From Agrococcus sp. ARC_14 (GTDB lineage: Bacteria; Actinomycetota; Actinomycetes; Actinomycetales; Microbacteriaceae), in the NCBI RefSeq assembly GCF_022436485.1, contig NZ_JAKUDO010000001.1:2418001-2482000 (forward strand): 64,000 nucleotides of DNA, written 5' to 3'. A program made the translations under genes and the position numbers. The stretch's first letter is position 1, and each line of letters opens with the position of its first letter. The notes under the pieces were generated by a model, which was not told where the DNA came from, made no database searches, and worked only from the letters and a program-made list of their open reading frames with translations. Shown here in pieces: positions 34,707 to 43,024 of the stretch.

Positions 34707-35818
34707 TGCTCATCGGGGTCCCGCGCGAGATCAAGACAGACGAGGCGCGGGTCGCGCTGACGGCCACGGGGGCGACCGAGCTCGTCGCCCACGGCCACGA
34801 GGTCTTGATCGAGACCGGCGCTGGCGTCGGCAGCGGGATCCCGGATGCGGCCTACGAGGCTGCCGGCGCAAGGATCGTCGCGTCGGCGGCCGAGGCCTGG
34901 GCTGCGCAGCTGGTGCTCAAGGTGAAGGAGCCGATCGCCGCAGAGCTCGACTTCCTGCGCGACGACCTCACGCTCTTCGCCTACCTGCACCTCGCAGCGG
35001 CGCCGGAGCTCGCGCAGGCGCTCATCGAGCGCGGCACCACGGCGATCGCCTACGAGACCGTGCGCGCGCCCGACGGCTCGCTGCCGATGCTCGCACCCAT
35101 GAGCGAGGTCGCTGGACGACTGTCGGTGACGCAGGGCGCCTCGCTCCTCACGGCACCGCAAGGGGGCGCGGGCCTGCTGCTCGGCGGCGTGCCGGGCACC
35201 CGCGCCGGCCACACGGTCGTGCTGGGCGGCGGCGTCGCCGGCACCGCGGCGGTCGAGATGGCCGTCGGGCTCGGTTCGCGTGTGACGGTGCTCGACGTCT
35301 CGCTGCCTCGGCTGCGGCAGTTCGACACGATCTACGGCGGTCGCGTGCAGACGCTGCACTCGAACCGCGTCACGGTCGAGGAGTCGGTGCGCGACGCCGA
35401 TCTGGTGATCGGCTCGGTGCTCATCCCCGGTGCGAAGGCGCCGAAGCTCGTCACGAACGAGATGGTCGCCGGCATGCGTCCAGGCTCGGTGCTCGTCGAC
35501 ATCGCGATCGATCAGGGCGGATGCTTCGCCGACTCGCGGCCGACCACGCACCGCGAACCCACGTTCCGCGTGCACGAGACCGTGTTCGCGTGCGTCGCGA
35601 ACCTGCCGGGTGCCGTGCCCCGCACCTCGACCGAGGCGCTCACGAACGCGACCCTGCACGCCACGACCCGGCTGGCCGATCTCGGCTGGCGAGCGGCGCT
35701 GACGGCGGATGCGGGGCTTGCGGCGGGCCTGAACACCTCGGGTGGGCACGTGGCCAATGCTGCGGTCGCCGCGGCGCTCGAGACGCAGGCGACGCCGCTC
35801 GCCACGCTGCTCGGCTAG
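34706..35818 (+). CDS. ald: Alanine dehydrogenase
   Basis: Ald interconverts L-alanine and pyruvate plus ammonia with NAD. The 370-residue protein begins with the family hallmark IGVPREIKTDEARVALT, has the pyruvate-binding KVKEP lysine, the catalytic HLAAAPE region and the Rossmann motif VVLGGGVAGTAAVEMA. It is translationally coupled to gabT (one shared base), suggesting combined nitrogen recovery from GABA and alanine. Its stop TAG abuts the stop of the converging EccC-like gene with no spacer. Confidence 0.94.
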   Translation: MLIGVPREIKTDEARVALTATGATELVAHGHEVLIETGAGVGSGIPDAAYEAAGARIVASAAEAWAAQLVLKVKEPIAAELDFLRDDLTLFAYLHLAAAPELAQALIERGTTAIAYETVRAPDGSLPMLAPMSEVAGRLSVTQGASLLTAPQGGAGLLLGGVPGTRAGHTVVLGGGVAGTAAVEMAVGLGSRVTVLDVSLPRLRQFDTIYGGRVQTLHSNRVTVEESVRDADLVIGSVLIPGAKAPKLVTNEMVAGMRPGSVLVDIAIDQGGCFADSRPTTHREPTFRVHETVFACVANLPGAVPRTSTEALTNATLHATTRLADLGWRAALTADAGLAAGLNTSGGHVANAAVAAALETQATPLATLLG

Positions 35819-38503
35819 CTACCGAAGTCGCTCGAAGCGACCCTCGAGCAGCACCCAGGCGGGCGCGGCGCGCATGGGCGGCGGAGGCGGCGCGTGCCGC
35901 AGCACCTGCCGCAGCTGTCGCTCGTCGACGCCCAGCACCACCACGGGGCGGTCGGCGCGCAGCCGGTCGAGCTCGCCCCACGCGGCCTCCCACTCGGCGA
36001 CGGTGCCGACGACGAGCCCGGCGGCGTCATCCCGACCCACTCGATCAGGGCCTGTTCGATCGGGGCCTGTTCGATCAGGGCCGGTTCGAGCTTGGCCGGG
36101 TCTCGCCGCCGGCCCCGAGAGCGCGGCAGGCAGCTGCGCCCCGACGCCCAGCACGACTGCCGCCGGCCCGCGCGGCAGCGTGACCGCGCGCGGCTCACGC
36201 CGCGGCGCGACTCCCTCGGGCAGCGCGAGCTGCACGCGCTCGTCACGCAGCCAGCCTGCGCCCGGCGGCAGCGAGGCGTCGTGCAGGTGGCCGTCGCCGC
36301 CGGCGACGATGTGCTCCTGGCGGCTCGCGATCCGCAGCAGGATGCGCAGCTCGGCGAGCGGCGCGAGCTGCCCCATCGCAGTCGAGACGCGGCGTGCGGT
36401 GAGCGCGACCGGCGCGCTCTCCCGCATCCGTCGCGCGATCGCCTGGGCGACCGTGGCCTGCTGCTCGTCGGTGAGCCTCGCCAGCTGCAGGTCGAGGTCG
36501 TCGACCACGAGCGGGCCCGGCTGCTGCAACGCGTCCCAGAGCGCGTCCTCGCGATCGACGACCGGCGTGCCGAGCTGCCCGGCCACGAGGTCGGCGAGGC
36601 TCGTGCGCCCGCTCGCCGCTCCCCCTATGGCCAGCAGCGGTCCGTCGACGGTCGGCCGCCACAGCACCGGGGCGACGAGCTGCTCCGACGGCCGGTCGAC
36701 GAGCCCCAGCCGGATGCCCTCGCCCTCGATCGCCGCGAGCGGCAGCGACTCGGGCAGCGGCTCCCGCCAGGGCCTGGCCGCGCGGGACTGCCCCGCAGTG
36801 GCGGCCACGAGCGCGGCGAGGTGCTCGGGGCTCGCGAGGGCCGCCTGTGCCGTGCGCGTGGCGCCGCCGCTCACGCGCACGACGCAGCGGCCGCGGGCGG
36901 CGAGCGGGATCGACGCCGCCTCTGCGCCGCCGGTGACCGCGACCGCGTCGTGCTCATCGGTGACGCGCAGCGAGATGCGGATGCCGCAGTTGGCCAGCAG
37001 CGAGTCGCGCACCGCCTCTGCCGGCCGCTGCGTGCAGAGCACAAGGTGCACGCCCAGCGAGCGGCCCCGGGCAGCGAGGTCGACGAACAGCCGGTGCAGG
37101 TCGGGCAGCTCGTGCAGCATGGCGGCGAACTCGTCGACGACGATCACGAGCCGCGAGATGCCGCTCGCCTCCTCGATCGATCGCGCGCCCTGTGCAGCCA
37201 GCAGTCGCTCGCGGCGCCGCAGCTCGGCGCGCAGGCTCTCGATCGCGCGTCGCGCCCCGGCCTCGTCGAGGTCGGTCATGACGCCCACGCAGTGCGCCAG
37301 GCCCAGCAGCGGCGCGAAGGAGGCGCCGCCCTTGAAGTCGACCAGCAGGAACGAGACGTCCGAGGTCTCACGCCCAGCGGCGATGGCGGCGACCCAGGCG
37401 ATGAGCAGCTCGCTCTTGCCGGAGCCCGTCGTGCCGCCGACGACCGCATGCGGGCCGTCGCGCACGAGGTCGAGCTCGATGGGCGCCTCGTCTGCCAGGA
37501 ACACGGCAGCGAGGCCGCCGCTCGCGACCGGCAGCGCGTCGAGGTCGACGTGCGAGGGCAGCGAGCCCTCCCGCCGGATCCCCGCGTGCGCGGCGGCGCC
37601 GGCGAGCGTCTCGACCGCGGCGAGCGCCTCGCGCTCTGAGATCGCCGCCGGCGCGCACGAGCGCTCGCCCACGCGGGCACCGTCGAGCGCCGCATGGACG
37701 ACGATGCGACACTCGCGCGGCAGCTGCGAGGCATGCTCGGCCACAGCGACCGTCACCTCCACGCCGTCGCCCACGAGCCGCACAGCCGAGCCAGGCTCCC
37801 GGTGGAGCGGATGCGGCAGGTCGTCGAGCCAGTCCCACGCGGGATCGTCGGGGACGATGGCCTCCGCGGCATCGGGTGGCACGGCATCCACCACCTGAAT
37901 GACAGCCGAGCGCGCGAGCGCGAGCGCCACGAGCGGCGGGCCGACGATGCCGATCCCCTCGCGTGCGTCGACGACGACCGGACCGTCGACGATCGCGGCG
38001 GCGGAGCGCAACCGCTCGGCCGCAGCTGCGGCATCGAGCCGCTGCACCGCCGGATCGGTCGCCGGCACCGTGCCCTCGACCGCGACACCCGACGGCAGCG
38101 GCCCGGCTCCGAGCACGACCGGCACCGGCGCATCCGCCGCGCGCCGCCATCGATGCGGGTCGTGCGGCGGCCGCGCCGCGACCGCGCGTGGCCCCGGATG
38201 CGCGGCGAGCAGCTCGGCACGGCGCTCGTCGAGGGCGGCGTCGATGCGGTCGGCGACCGCCGCGAGCTCGACCCGCCAGCGCTCGGCCTCGCGCTTGCGG
38301 CGCTTGCGGCGGGTGCGCCGACCGTCGCCCATGCTGGCCACCGCGATGATCGGCCCGAGCAGCGCGAACACGAGCACCGTCGGGGTCTGCAGCACGAGCC
38401 AGAGCGCGCCGGCACCGAGCACGGGCGCGAGGCTCGCGAGCAGCGGGAACGGCGAGGGCTCTGGATCCGTGGGCGGCCTCGGCAGGTCGATGCGCGTCTG
38501 CAT
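35819..38503 (-). CDS. EccC/FtsK-SpoIIIE-type membrane ATPase
   Basis: 894 residues. Two membrane helices lie near the N terminus (about 18-60), followed by a basic segment. A first FtsK/SpoIIIE ATPase domain has Walker A VVGGTTGSGKSELL (Lys363) and Walker B LVIVVDEFAAML. A second, degenerate domain has GGAASGRTSL with Arg633 in place of the Lys and a weak Walker B (LVVDDLD). This layout is that of EccC/EssC, the motor of type VII secretion, with one or two domains fewer than mycobacterial EccC. The tail holds four RTGPD-like repeats. The ATG at 38503 was chosen because the family-like part begins there. No ribosome-binding site is evident. Confidence 0.85.
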   Translation of the reverse strand: MQTRIDLPRPPTDPEPSPFPLLASLAPVLGAGALWLVLQTPTVLVFALLGPIIAVASMGDGRRTRRKRRKREAERWRVELAAVADRIDAALDERRAELLAAHPGPRAVAARPPHDPHRWRRAADAPVPVVLGAGPLPSGVAVEGTVPATDPAVQRLDAAAAAERLRSAAAIVDGPVVVDAREGIGIVGPPLVALALARSAVIQVVDAVPPDAAEAIVPDDPAWDWLDDLPHPLHREPGSAVRLVGDGVEVTVAVAEHASQLPRECRIVVHAALDGARVGERSCAPAAISEREALAAVETLAGAAAHAGIRREGSLPSHVDLDALPVASGGLAAVFLADEAPIELDLVRDGPHAVVGGTTGSGKSELLIAWVAAIAAGRETSDVSFLLVDFKGGASFAPLLGLAHCVGVMTDLDEAGARRAIESLRAELRRRERLLAAQGARSIEEASGISRLVIVVDEFAAMLHELPDLHRLFVDLAARGRSLGVHLVLCTQRPAEAVRDSLLANCGIRISLRVTDEHDAVAVTGGAEAASIPLAARGRCVVRVSGGATRTAQAALASPEHLAALVAATAGQSRAARPWREPLPESLPLAAIEGEGIRLGLVDRPSEQLVAPVLWRPTVDGPLLAIGGAASGRTSLADLVAGQLGTPVVDREDALWDALQQPGPLVVDDLDLQLARLTDEQQATVAQAIARRMRESAPVALTARRVSTAMGQLAPLAELRILLRIASRQEHIVAGGDGHLHDASLPPGAGWLRDERVQLALPEGVAPRREPRAVTLPRGPAAVVLGVGAQLPAALSGPAARPGQARTGPDRTGPDRTGPDRVGRDDAAGLVVGTVAEWEAAWGELDRLRADRPVVVLGVDERQLRQVLRHAPPPPPMRAAPAWVLLEGRFERLR
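36043..36087. repeat. In-frame 15-bp tandem repeat
   Basis: Three near-identical units (36043-36057, 36058-36072, 36073-36087) encode RTGPD repeats in the C-terminal part of the EccC-like ATPase. The units differ at only two or three bases, so they are recent and could vary in number between strains. Confidence 0.75.
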
Positions 38504-38605
38504 GGGGGCAGGATGCGTGACCTGACCCGGGGCGCGGGCCGCGCAGACCCGTCCCTGTGGAAAGCATCCGCCCGACACGATCGCGGTGGCGGTGCTCCGC
38601 GACAA

Positions 38606-38657
38606 ACCGGTACCAGGTGTGCGCCAGGGCGAGGATTCGCGGCCACTTGGTACCGGT
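38606..38657. promoter_or_regulatory. Near-perfect inverted repeat upstream of the EccC-like gene
   Basis: ACCGGTACCAGGTG (38606-38619) and CACTTGGTACCGGT (38644-38657) pair at 13 of 14 positions with a 24-base spacer. It lies in the 193-base gap between the transglutaminase-like gene and the EccC-like gene, about 100 bases before the latter's start. It could be a terminator, an operator for the EccC-like gene or a mobile-element remnant. Confidence 0.5.
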
Positions 38658-38696
38658 CTGCACGTGCAGGAGCAGAGCCCGCGACGCCCTCCGCCG

Positions 38697-40850
38697 TCAG
38701 CGCCGCGTGAGCGACGCCGGGTTCAGCCGCGCGAGCAGCGGACGCAGCCTGCCTTCGCCCGCATCGCGCTCCGCGAGCACGACGGCGCCGAGCCGCCAGG
38801 TCTCGGTGACCTCTGGCGCGCTCGGAGGCTCGGCCGCGAACACCGCACGGTCGACGCGGTGGGCGAGCTCGCGCATCGGGGCGTGCTCGCCCGCCTGCTC
38901 GAGGCGGGTGCCGGAGGACGTCAGCAGCTCGCCGCGGTCGCGCAGCCCGTCGACGACCTCAGCCCACGCACCCTCGGCGCGGTCGCGCGGCGCGTCGGCC
39001 CTGCGCCTGCGCCTGCGACGGATCACCTTCGCGATCACGAGGCCGACGGGGATGGCGGCGATCAGCGCGACGAGGCCGAGCACGGCGCCGATGGCAGCGA
39101 GCGCCTGCAGCAGTCGCGATGCGCTGTCGTCGGTGTCCTGCGGGGCGCTGGGAGCTGCGGGGTCTGCACCCTCGACCTGCCCGCCCGGCGCCGGCGCGGG
39201 TGCCTGCTGCATCGGCGGCTCCTCGACGACCGTCGGCGAGCCCTCCTCCTGCTCGGGGATCGGCCGCACATCCGGCATCACGTCGATCCCCACCCAGCCG
39301 GACTCCGCGCGCACCTCGATCCACGCATCCGCGTCGGACCCGAGCACGATCGTCGGAGCGCCCTGCTCGATCGCGTCGGGCGTGAAGCCCACGACCACGC
39401 GCGAGTCGAAGCCCAGCTGCCGCGCGAGCAGCATCGCAGCGGTGGCGTACTGCTCGGCGTCGCCGATCATCGGCTCGGCGAACATGGCCTCGAGCCGCTC
39501 GAGCGAGTGCCCGGGGCGCGACGGCGCCTCGTCGTCGAGCACGCCGTGGCTCACGTAGCCGTCGGCGCGGAGCCCCTCGAGCATGGCGGCAAGCCGCTCG
39601 CCGGGGCTCGTCGCGCCGCCGGTCCAGGCGGCGAGCGTCGTGAGCATCGCATCTGGCAGCGCCTGCGACCCCTGCCGCGGATCCTCCGGCACGAGCGCCG
39701 CGACGCCCTCCGGTGGGATGACCGCGCCAGCGGGCTCCGAGAGCATCTGGTAGCCGTCGCCGGTGGTGATGTCGGGCTCGACGACATAGGCGCCGAGCGC
39801 GTCGCTGCGGTGCAGCCCCGATGCCAGCTGCTCGGAGCGATCGCCCACGAAGCGGATGGCCGATGGCGTGCCGACCACCGGCAGCCACGCTGACGAGAGC
39901 TCGTCGATCGTGATCCCGACCACGCTGCCCTCGCCCGGCTCGGAGCTCGGGACGCGCTCGAAGGTCGCGCGGCCGACGCCCAGCACCTCGCCGTCGTAGC
40001 TGTCGAGGACGGCGGTGCGGATGCGTTGTCCCGGCTCCAGGCCGGTGGCTGCCAGCTGCGGGGCGGTGCGGGCCTCGGCAGACCAGAACGCGCGATAGCC
40101 CGAGAGCGGCGACGCGCCCTGCAGCTCGATCGACGAGGGGCTTTCGCCGCGCAGCACCGTGCGCTGCGGCACATCCAGCAGCGCGCCGGCCGTGCCGGCG
40201 GCCCCGGCTGCGATCGCGGCGACGGCGACACCGGCGCCGACGCGGCGCGCGAGCGACGAGAGCGCGCGCGGCGCGCGGCTGCGGCGTCGTGCCTGTCGCA
40301 CGACGGCCACGTAGCCGCCGATGGGCACGAGCGCGATGAGACCGGTCAGCCATGCCTCCGGCAGCTCGCGCGGACCCCACAGGATCGACCAGATGCCGAT
40401 CAGCGCAGGCACGAGCGCCGCCGTCTCCGCGCGCTTGGAGCGCAGCGCGATCGAGACGCCGACGACGCTGCCGACGAGCACGAGCACGACGGGGGCCATG
40501 AGCAGCGAGTCGCCCGTGCCGACCGGCAGCCCGATCGTCAGCAGCCGCCGCCACGACAGCACGATGGCCGCCATCGCCTCGCCGAAGGCCGGCAGCCACT
40601 CCCCGCGCGGGATGCGCTGCGGCGCGGTCAGCGGCACCGCGAGGATCGCGAGCGCGGCGACCCCGGTGCCGATGATCGAGATCGCCGTCCACCTGCGGAC
40701 GGCGGCCAGCCACGCGATGGCGGCGCCCACGAGCACGCTGACGGCGAGCGCCACGACGAGCTGCAGGGTGCCGAAGATCCACCACATGGGGGCACAGGCC
40801 GCGGCGATCGCCAGCAGCAGCACCGCGACGGCGGGCGCGCGCTGAATCAT
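38697..40850 (-). CDS. Membrane transglutaminase-like protein with altered active site
   Basis: 717 residues. Six or seven membrane helices fill the first about 250 residues; a large extracytoplasmic part follows with a transglutaminase-like fold (about 420-520), a Pro/Gln-rich linker, another membrane helix (about 600-620) and a cytoplasmic tail. In active relatives the triad motifs read G-x-C and D-A-H-A-W. Here they read GDAEQYA (Ala465) and DADAW (Asp508), so Cys and His appear replaced while the Asp remains. The ATG overlaps the DUF58 stop by four bases. Such proteins regularly sit beside DUF58 and MoxR genes. Confidence 0.85.
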   Translation of the reverse strand: MIQRAPAVAVLLLAIAAACAPMWWIFGTLQLVVALAVSVLVGAAIAWLAAVRRWTAISIIGTGVAALAILAVPLTAPQRIPRGEWLPAFGEAMAAIVLSWRRLLTIGLPVGTGDSLLMAPVVLVLVGSVVGVSIALRSKRAETAALVPALIGIWSILWGPRELPEAWLTGLIALVPIGGYVAVVRQARRRSRAPRALSSLARRVGAGVAVAAIAAGAAGTAGALLDVPQRTVLRGESPSSIELQGASPLSGYRAFWSAEARTAPQLAATGLEPGQRIRTAVLDSYDGEVLGVGRATFERVPSSEPGEGSVVGITIDELSSAWLPVVGTPSAIRFVGDRSEQLASGLHRSDALGAYVVEPDITTGDGYQMLSEPAGAVIPPEGVAALVPEDPRQGSQALPDAMLTTLAAWTGGATSPGERLAAMLEGLRADGYVSHGVLDDEAPSRPGHSLERLEAMFAEPMIGDAEQYATAAMLLARQLGFDSRVVVGFTPDAIEQGAPTIVLGSDADAWIEVRAESGWVGIDVMPDVRPIPEQEEGSPTVVEEPPMQQAPAPAPGGQVEGADPAAPSAPQDTDDSASRLLQALAAIGAVLGLVALIAAIPVGLVIAKVIRRRRRRRADAPRDRAEGAWAEVVDGLRDRGELLTSSGTRLEQAGEHAPMRELAHRVDRAVFAAEPPSAPEVTETWRLGAVVLAERDAGEGRLRPLLARLNPASLTRR

Positions 40851-42025
40851 CGCTGCCTCGACTGCCCGATGCCGCGCGAGAGATCCTCGATGGCCCCGAC
40901 CGTCACGACATCCGCGTCGCCGAGCCTGGCGCGCGATGGCAGCGCGCCGACGGCGGCCCGCACCACCACCGACACGACGCCGGCCGGCATGCCGTTCGCC
41001 GCCGTGCGGAGCGTGCGCGGCGACACGGTCGAGCCCGTGATGAGCCACGCGAGACTGCCGGGCGACGCGCGGCGGGAGGCACGTGCGGCAGCGGCGATGC
41101 CGAGCTGCTGCCTGGGCTGGATGACGGCGAGCGCGTCGAGGAGCCGGTCGCGGCTGGCGGCGTCGATGGCGTGCGCCTCGCCCCGCTCGGTGCGGGGGCT
41201 CTCGACGATGCGAAGCTTGCGCCGGTCCGACATCGCGGCGAGGCCGAGCGTGCCGACGAGCGAGAGCGCGAGCTCGAAGTCGTCGCCGTCGTACTCGTCG
41301 GGCGCGGTGGAGAGCACGATGAGCGAGTCGGCGCGCCTGGACGGCTCGAACTGCCGCACGAGCAGCGAGCCGTAGCGGGCGCTCGAGCGCCAGTGCACCA
41401 GGCGCCGGTCGTCGCCGGGCGCGTACTCGCGCAGGCTGTGGAACGAGACGTCGTCGGCGGTGCGCTCGGCGGCCGCCTCACCGTCGAGGTCGCGGACGAT
41501 GCCGCCGGCACCGCCGGGCAGCCGCACCACGCGCGGGTGCACGACGAGCGTGCGCGACTCGGTCAGGCGGTGGCGCCGCTCGAGCACGCCGAAGGGGTCG
41601 GTGCGCAGGATCGTCGCAGGCCCGATCGTGCGCAGCCCGCGCCGCGAGGTGTCGAGCGGCACGGAGCGCACGACGCGACCGCCGACATCGATGGGCGGGA
41701 TCTCGAGCACCACCTCCATGTCGCCGACGTCGAGGTCGACCTGGCTGGGGGTCGCGGCGCGCGTGGGCCGCGAGACCTCCACGAGGGCGAGCGCGTCGGC
41801 GCCCACCGGCACGCGCTCGGCGCTCAGCCCGATGCGGGCGCGCGCCCAGCGCTCGCCGACGATCCACGGCACGGCCGCCAGCACGAGCACGCCGGCGGCC
41901 ACTGCGGCGACGAGCGCCTCGGTCCAGCCCAGCGTGCGAGCGATCGCGAGCCCGACGACGACGACCGCGATCAGCGTCCACCCCCACGGGGTGATCGCGC
42001 GAACGACGGCGTCGAGTCGGTGCAT
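40847..42025 (-). CDS. DUF58 membrane protein
   Basis: 392 residues with two N-terminal membrane helices (about 12-55), a beta-rich extracytoplasmic or membrane-proximal domain with RRGLRTIGPATILRTDPFG, the DUF58 core YAPGDDRRLVHWRSSARYG and a VWA-like C-terminal part. It differs from the helix-free DUF58 protein at 24129-25016 and belongs to the transglutaminase-linked branch. It starts 17 bases after the MoxR gene and overlaps the next gene by four bases. Confidence 0.88.
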   Translation of the reverse strand: MHRLDAVVRAITPWGWTLIAVVVVGLAIARTLGWTEALVAAVAAGVLVLAAVPWIVGERWARARIGLSAERVPVGADALALVEVSRPTRAATPSQVDLDVGDMEVVLEIPPIDVGGRVVRSVPLDTSRRGLRTIGPATILRTDPFGVLERRHRLTESRTLVVHPRVVRLPGGAGGIVRDLDGEAAAERTADDVSFHSLREYAPGDDRRLVHWRSSARYGSLLVRQFEPSRRADSLIVLSTAPDEYDGDDFELALSLVGTLGLAAMSDRRKLRIVESPRTERGEAHAIDAASRDRLLDALAVIQPRQQLGIAAAARASRRASPGSLAWLITGSTVSPRTLRTAANGMPAGVVSVVVRAAVGALPSRARLGDADVVTVGAIEDLSRGIGQSRQR

Positions 42026-42042
42026 CTCAGCGTCCGGGCATG

Positions 42043-43014
42043 TCAGCGCCTGGGCGGCGCCACGGTCAGCATGAGCTGCTGCACGATGCTCTCGGGGCGC
42101 ACGTCGTCGAACTCCGCCTCCGGCTGCAGCACAAGCCGGTGCGCGAGCGCGGGCACGGTGAGCGCCTTGACATCGTCGGGGGTGACGTAGTCGCGGCCGT
42201 GGATCGCCGCCCACGCCCTGGAGGTGCGCACGAGCGCGAGCGCGCCGCGCACCGAGACGCCCAGGCGCACCTCGTCGGCCTCGCGGGTCGCCTCCACCAG
42301 CCGGGCGACGTAGTCGACGATCGACGCCTCGACGTGGACCTTGCGGATCATGGCGGCCATCGCCTGCACCGTGCGCGCATCCGTCACCGGCCTGATGTCC
42401 TCTGGCGAGTGCTCCTCGCCGGAGTCGGTCAGGATGCGGAGCGTCGAGGCGTGGTCGGGGTAGCCGATCGAGGCCTTGAGGGCGAAGCGGTCGAGCTGCG
42501 CCTCCGGCAACTGGTAGGTGCCGGCGTGCTCGATCGGGTTCTGCGTGGCGATCACCATGAACGGCTGCGGCACCGCGTGGGCGATGCCGTCGACGGTGAC
42601 GTTGCCCTCCTGCATGACCTCGAGCAGCGCAGACTGGGTCTTCGGGCTCGCCCGGTTGATCTCGTCGGCGAGCACGACGTTGGCGAACACCGGTCCCTGG
42701 CGGTACTCGAACTCGCCGCGACCCTGGTTCCAGACGCTGACGCCCGTGATGTCGCCCGGCAGCAGGTCGGGGGTGAACTGGATGCGACTGGCCGTGCCGT
42801 CGATGGTGGCCGCGAGCGCCCTGGCGAGCGAGGTCTTGCCGGTGCCGGGGTTGTCCTCGATCAGCAGGTGGCCGTGGCTGAGCATCGCGGTGAGCGAGAG
42901 CTGCACGGCCAGCGGCTTGCCGACCAGCACGCGCTCGACGCGCTCGACGACCTGCTCGGCCAGCTGCTGGATGCTCGAGACATCGACTCCCACGGGCGGT
43001 TCCTCTCTCGTCAT
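42043..43014 (-). CDS. MoxR-type AAA+ ATPase (copy 2)
   Basis: 323 residues with Walker A EDNPGTGKTSLAR (a canonical GxxGxGKT/S pattern, unlike the PGLAKT of copy 1), Walker B VVLADEINRASPKTQ and sensor 1 ATQNPIEHAGTYQLPEAQLDRF. MoxR ATPases act as chaperones for DUF58/VWA partners. It starts 10 bases after the end of the giant Ig/FN3 gene and is followed by DUF58 and transglutaminase-like genes. Confidence 0.92.
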   Translation of the reverse strand: MTREEPPVGVDVSSIQQLAEQVVERVERVLVGKPLAVQLSLTAMLSHGHLLIEDNPGTGKTSLARALAATIDGTASRIQFTPDLLPGDITGVSVWNQGRGEFEYRQGPVFANVVLADEINRASPKTQSALLEVMQEGNVTVDGIAHAVPQPFMVIATQNPIEHAGTYQLPEAQLDRFALKASIGYPDHASTLRILTDSGEEHSPEDIRPVTDARTVQAMAAMIRKVHVEASIVDYVARLVEATREADEVRLGVSVRGALALVRTSRAWAAIHGRDYVTPDDVKALTVPALAHRLVLQPEAEFDDVRPESIVQQLMLTVAPPRR

Positions 43015-43024
43015 CGCTCTGCGC

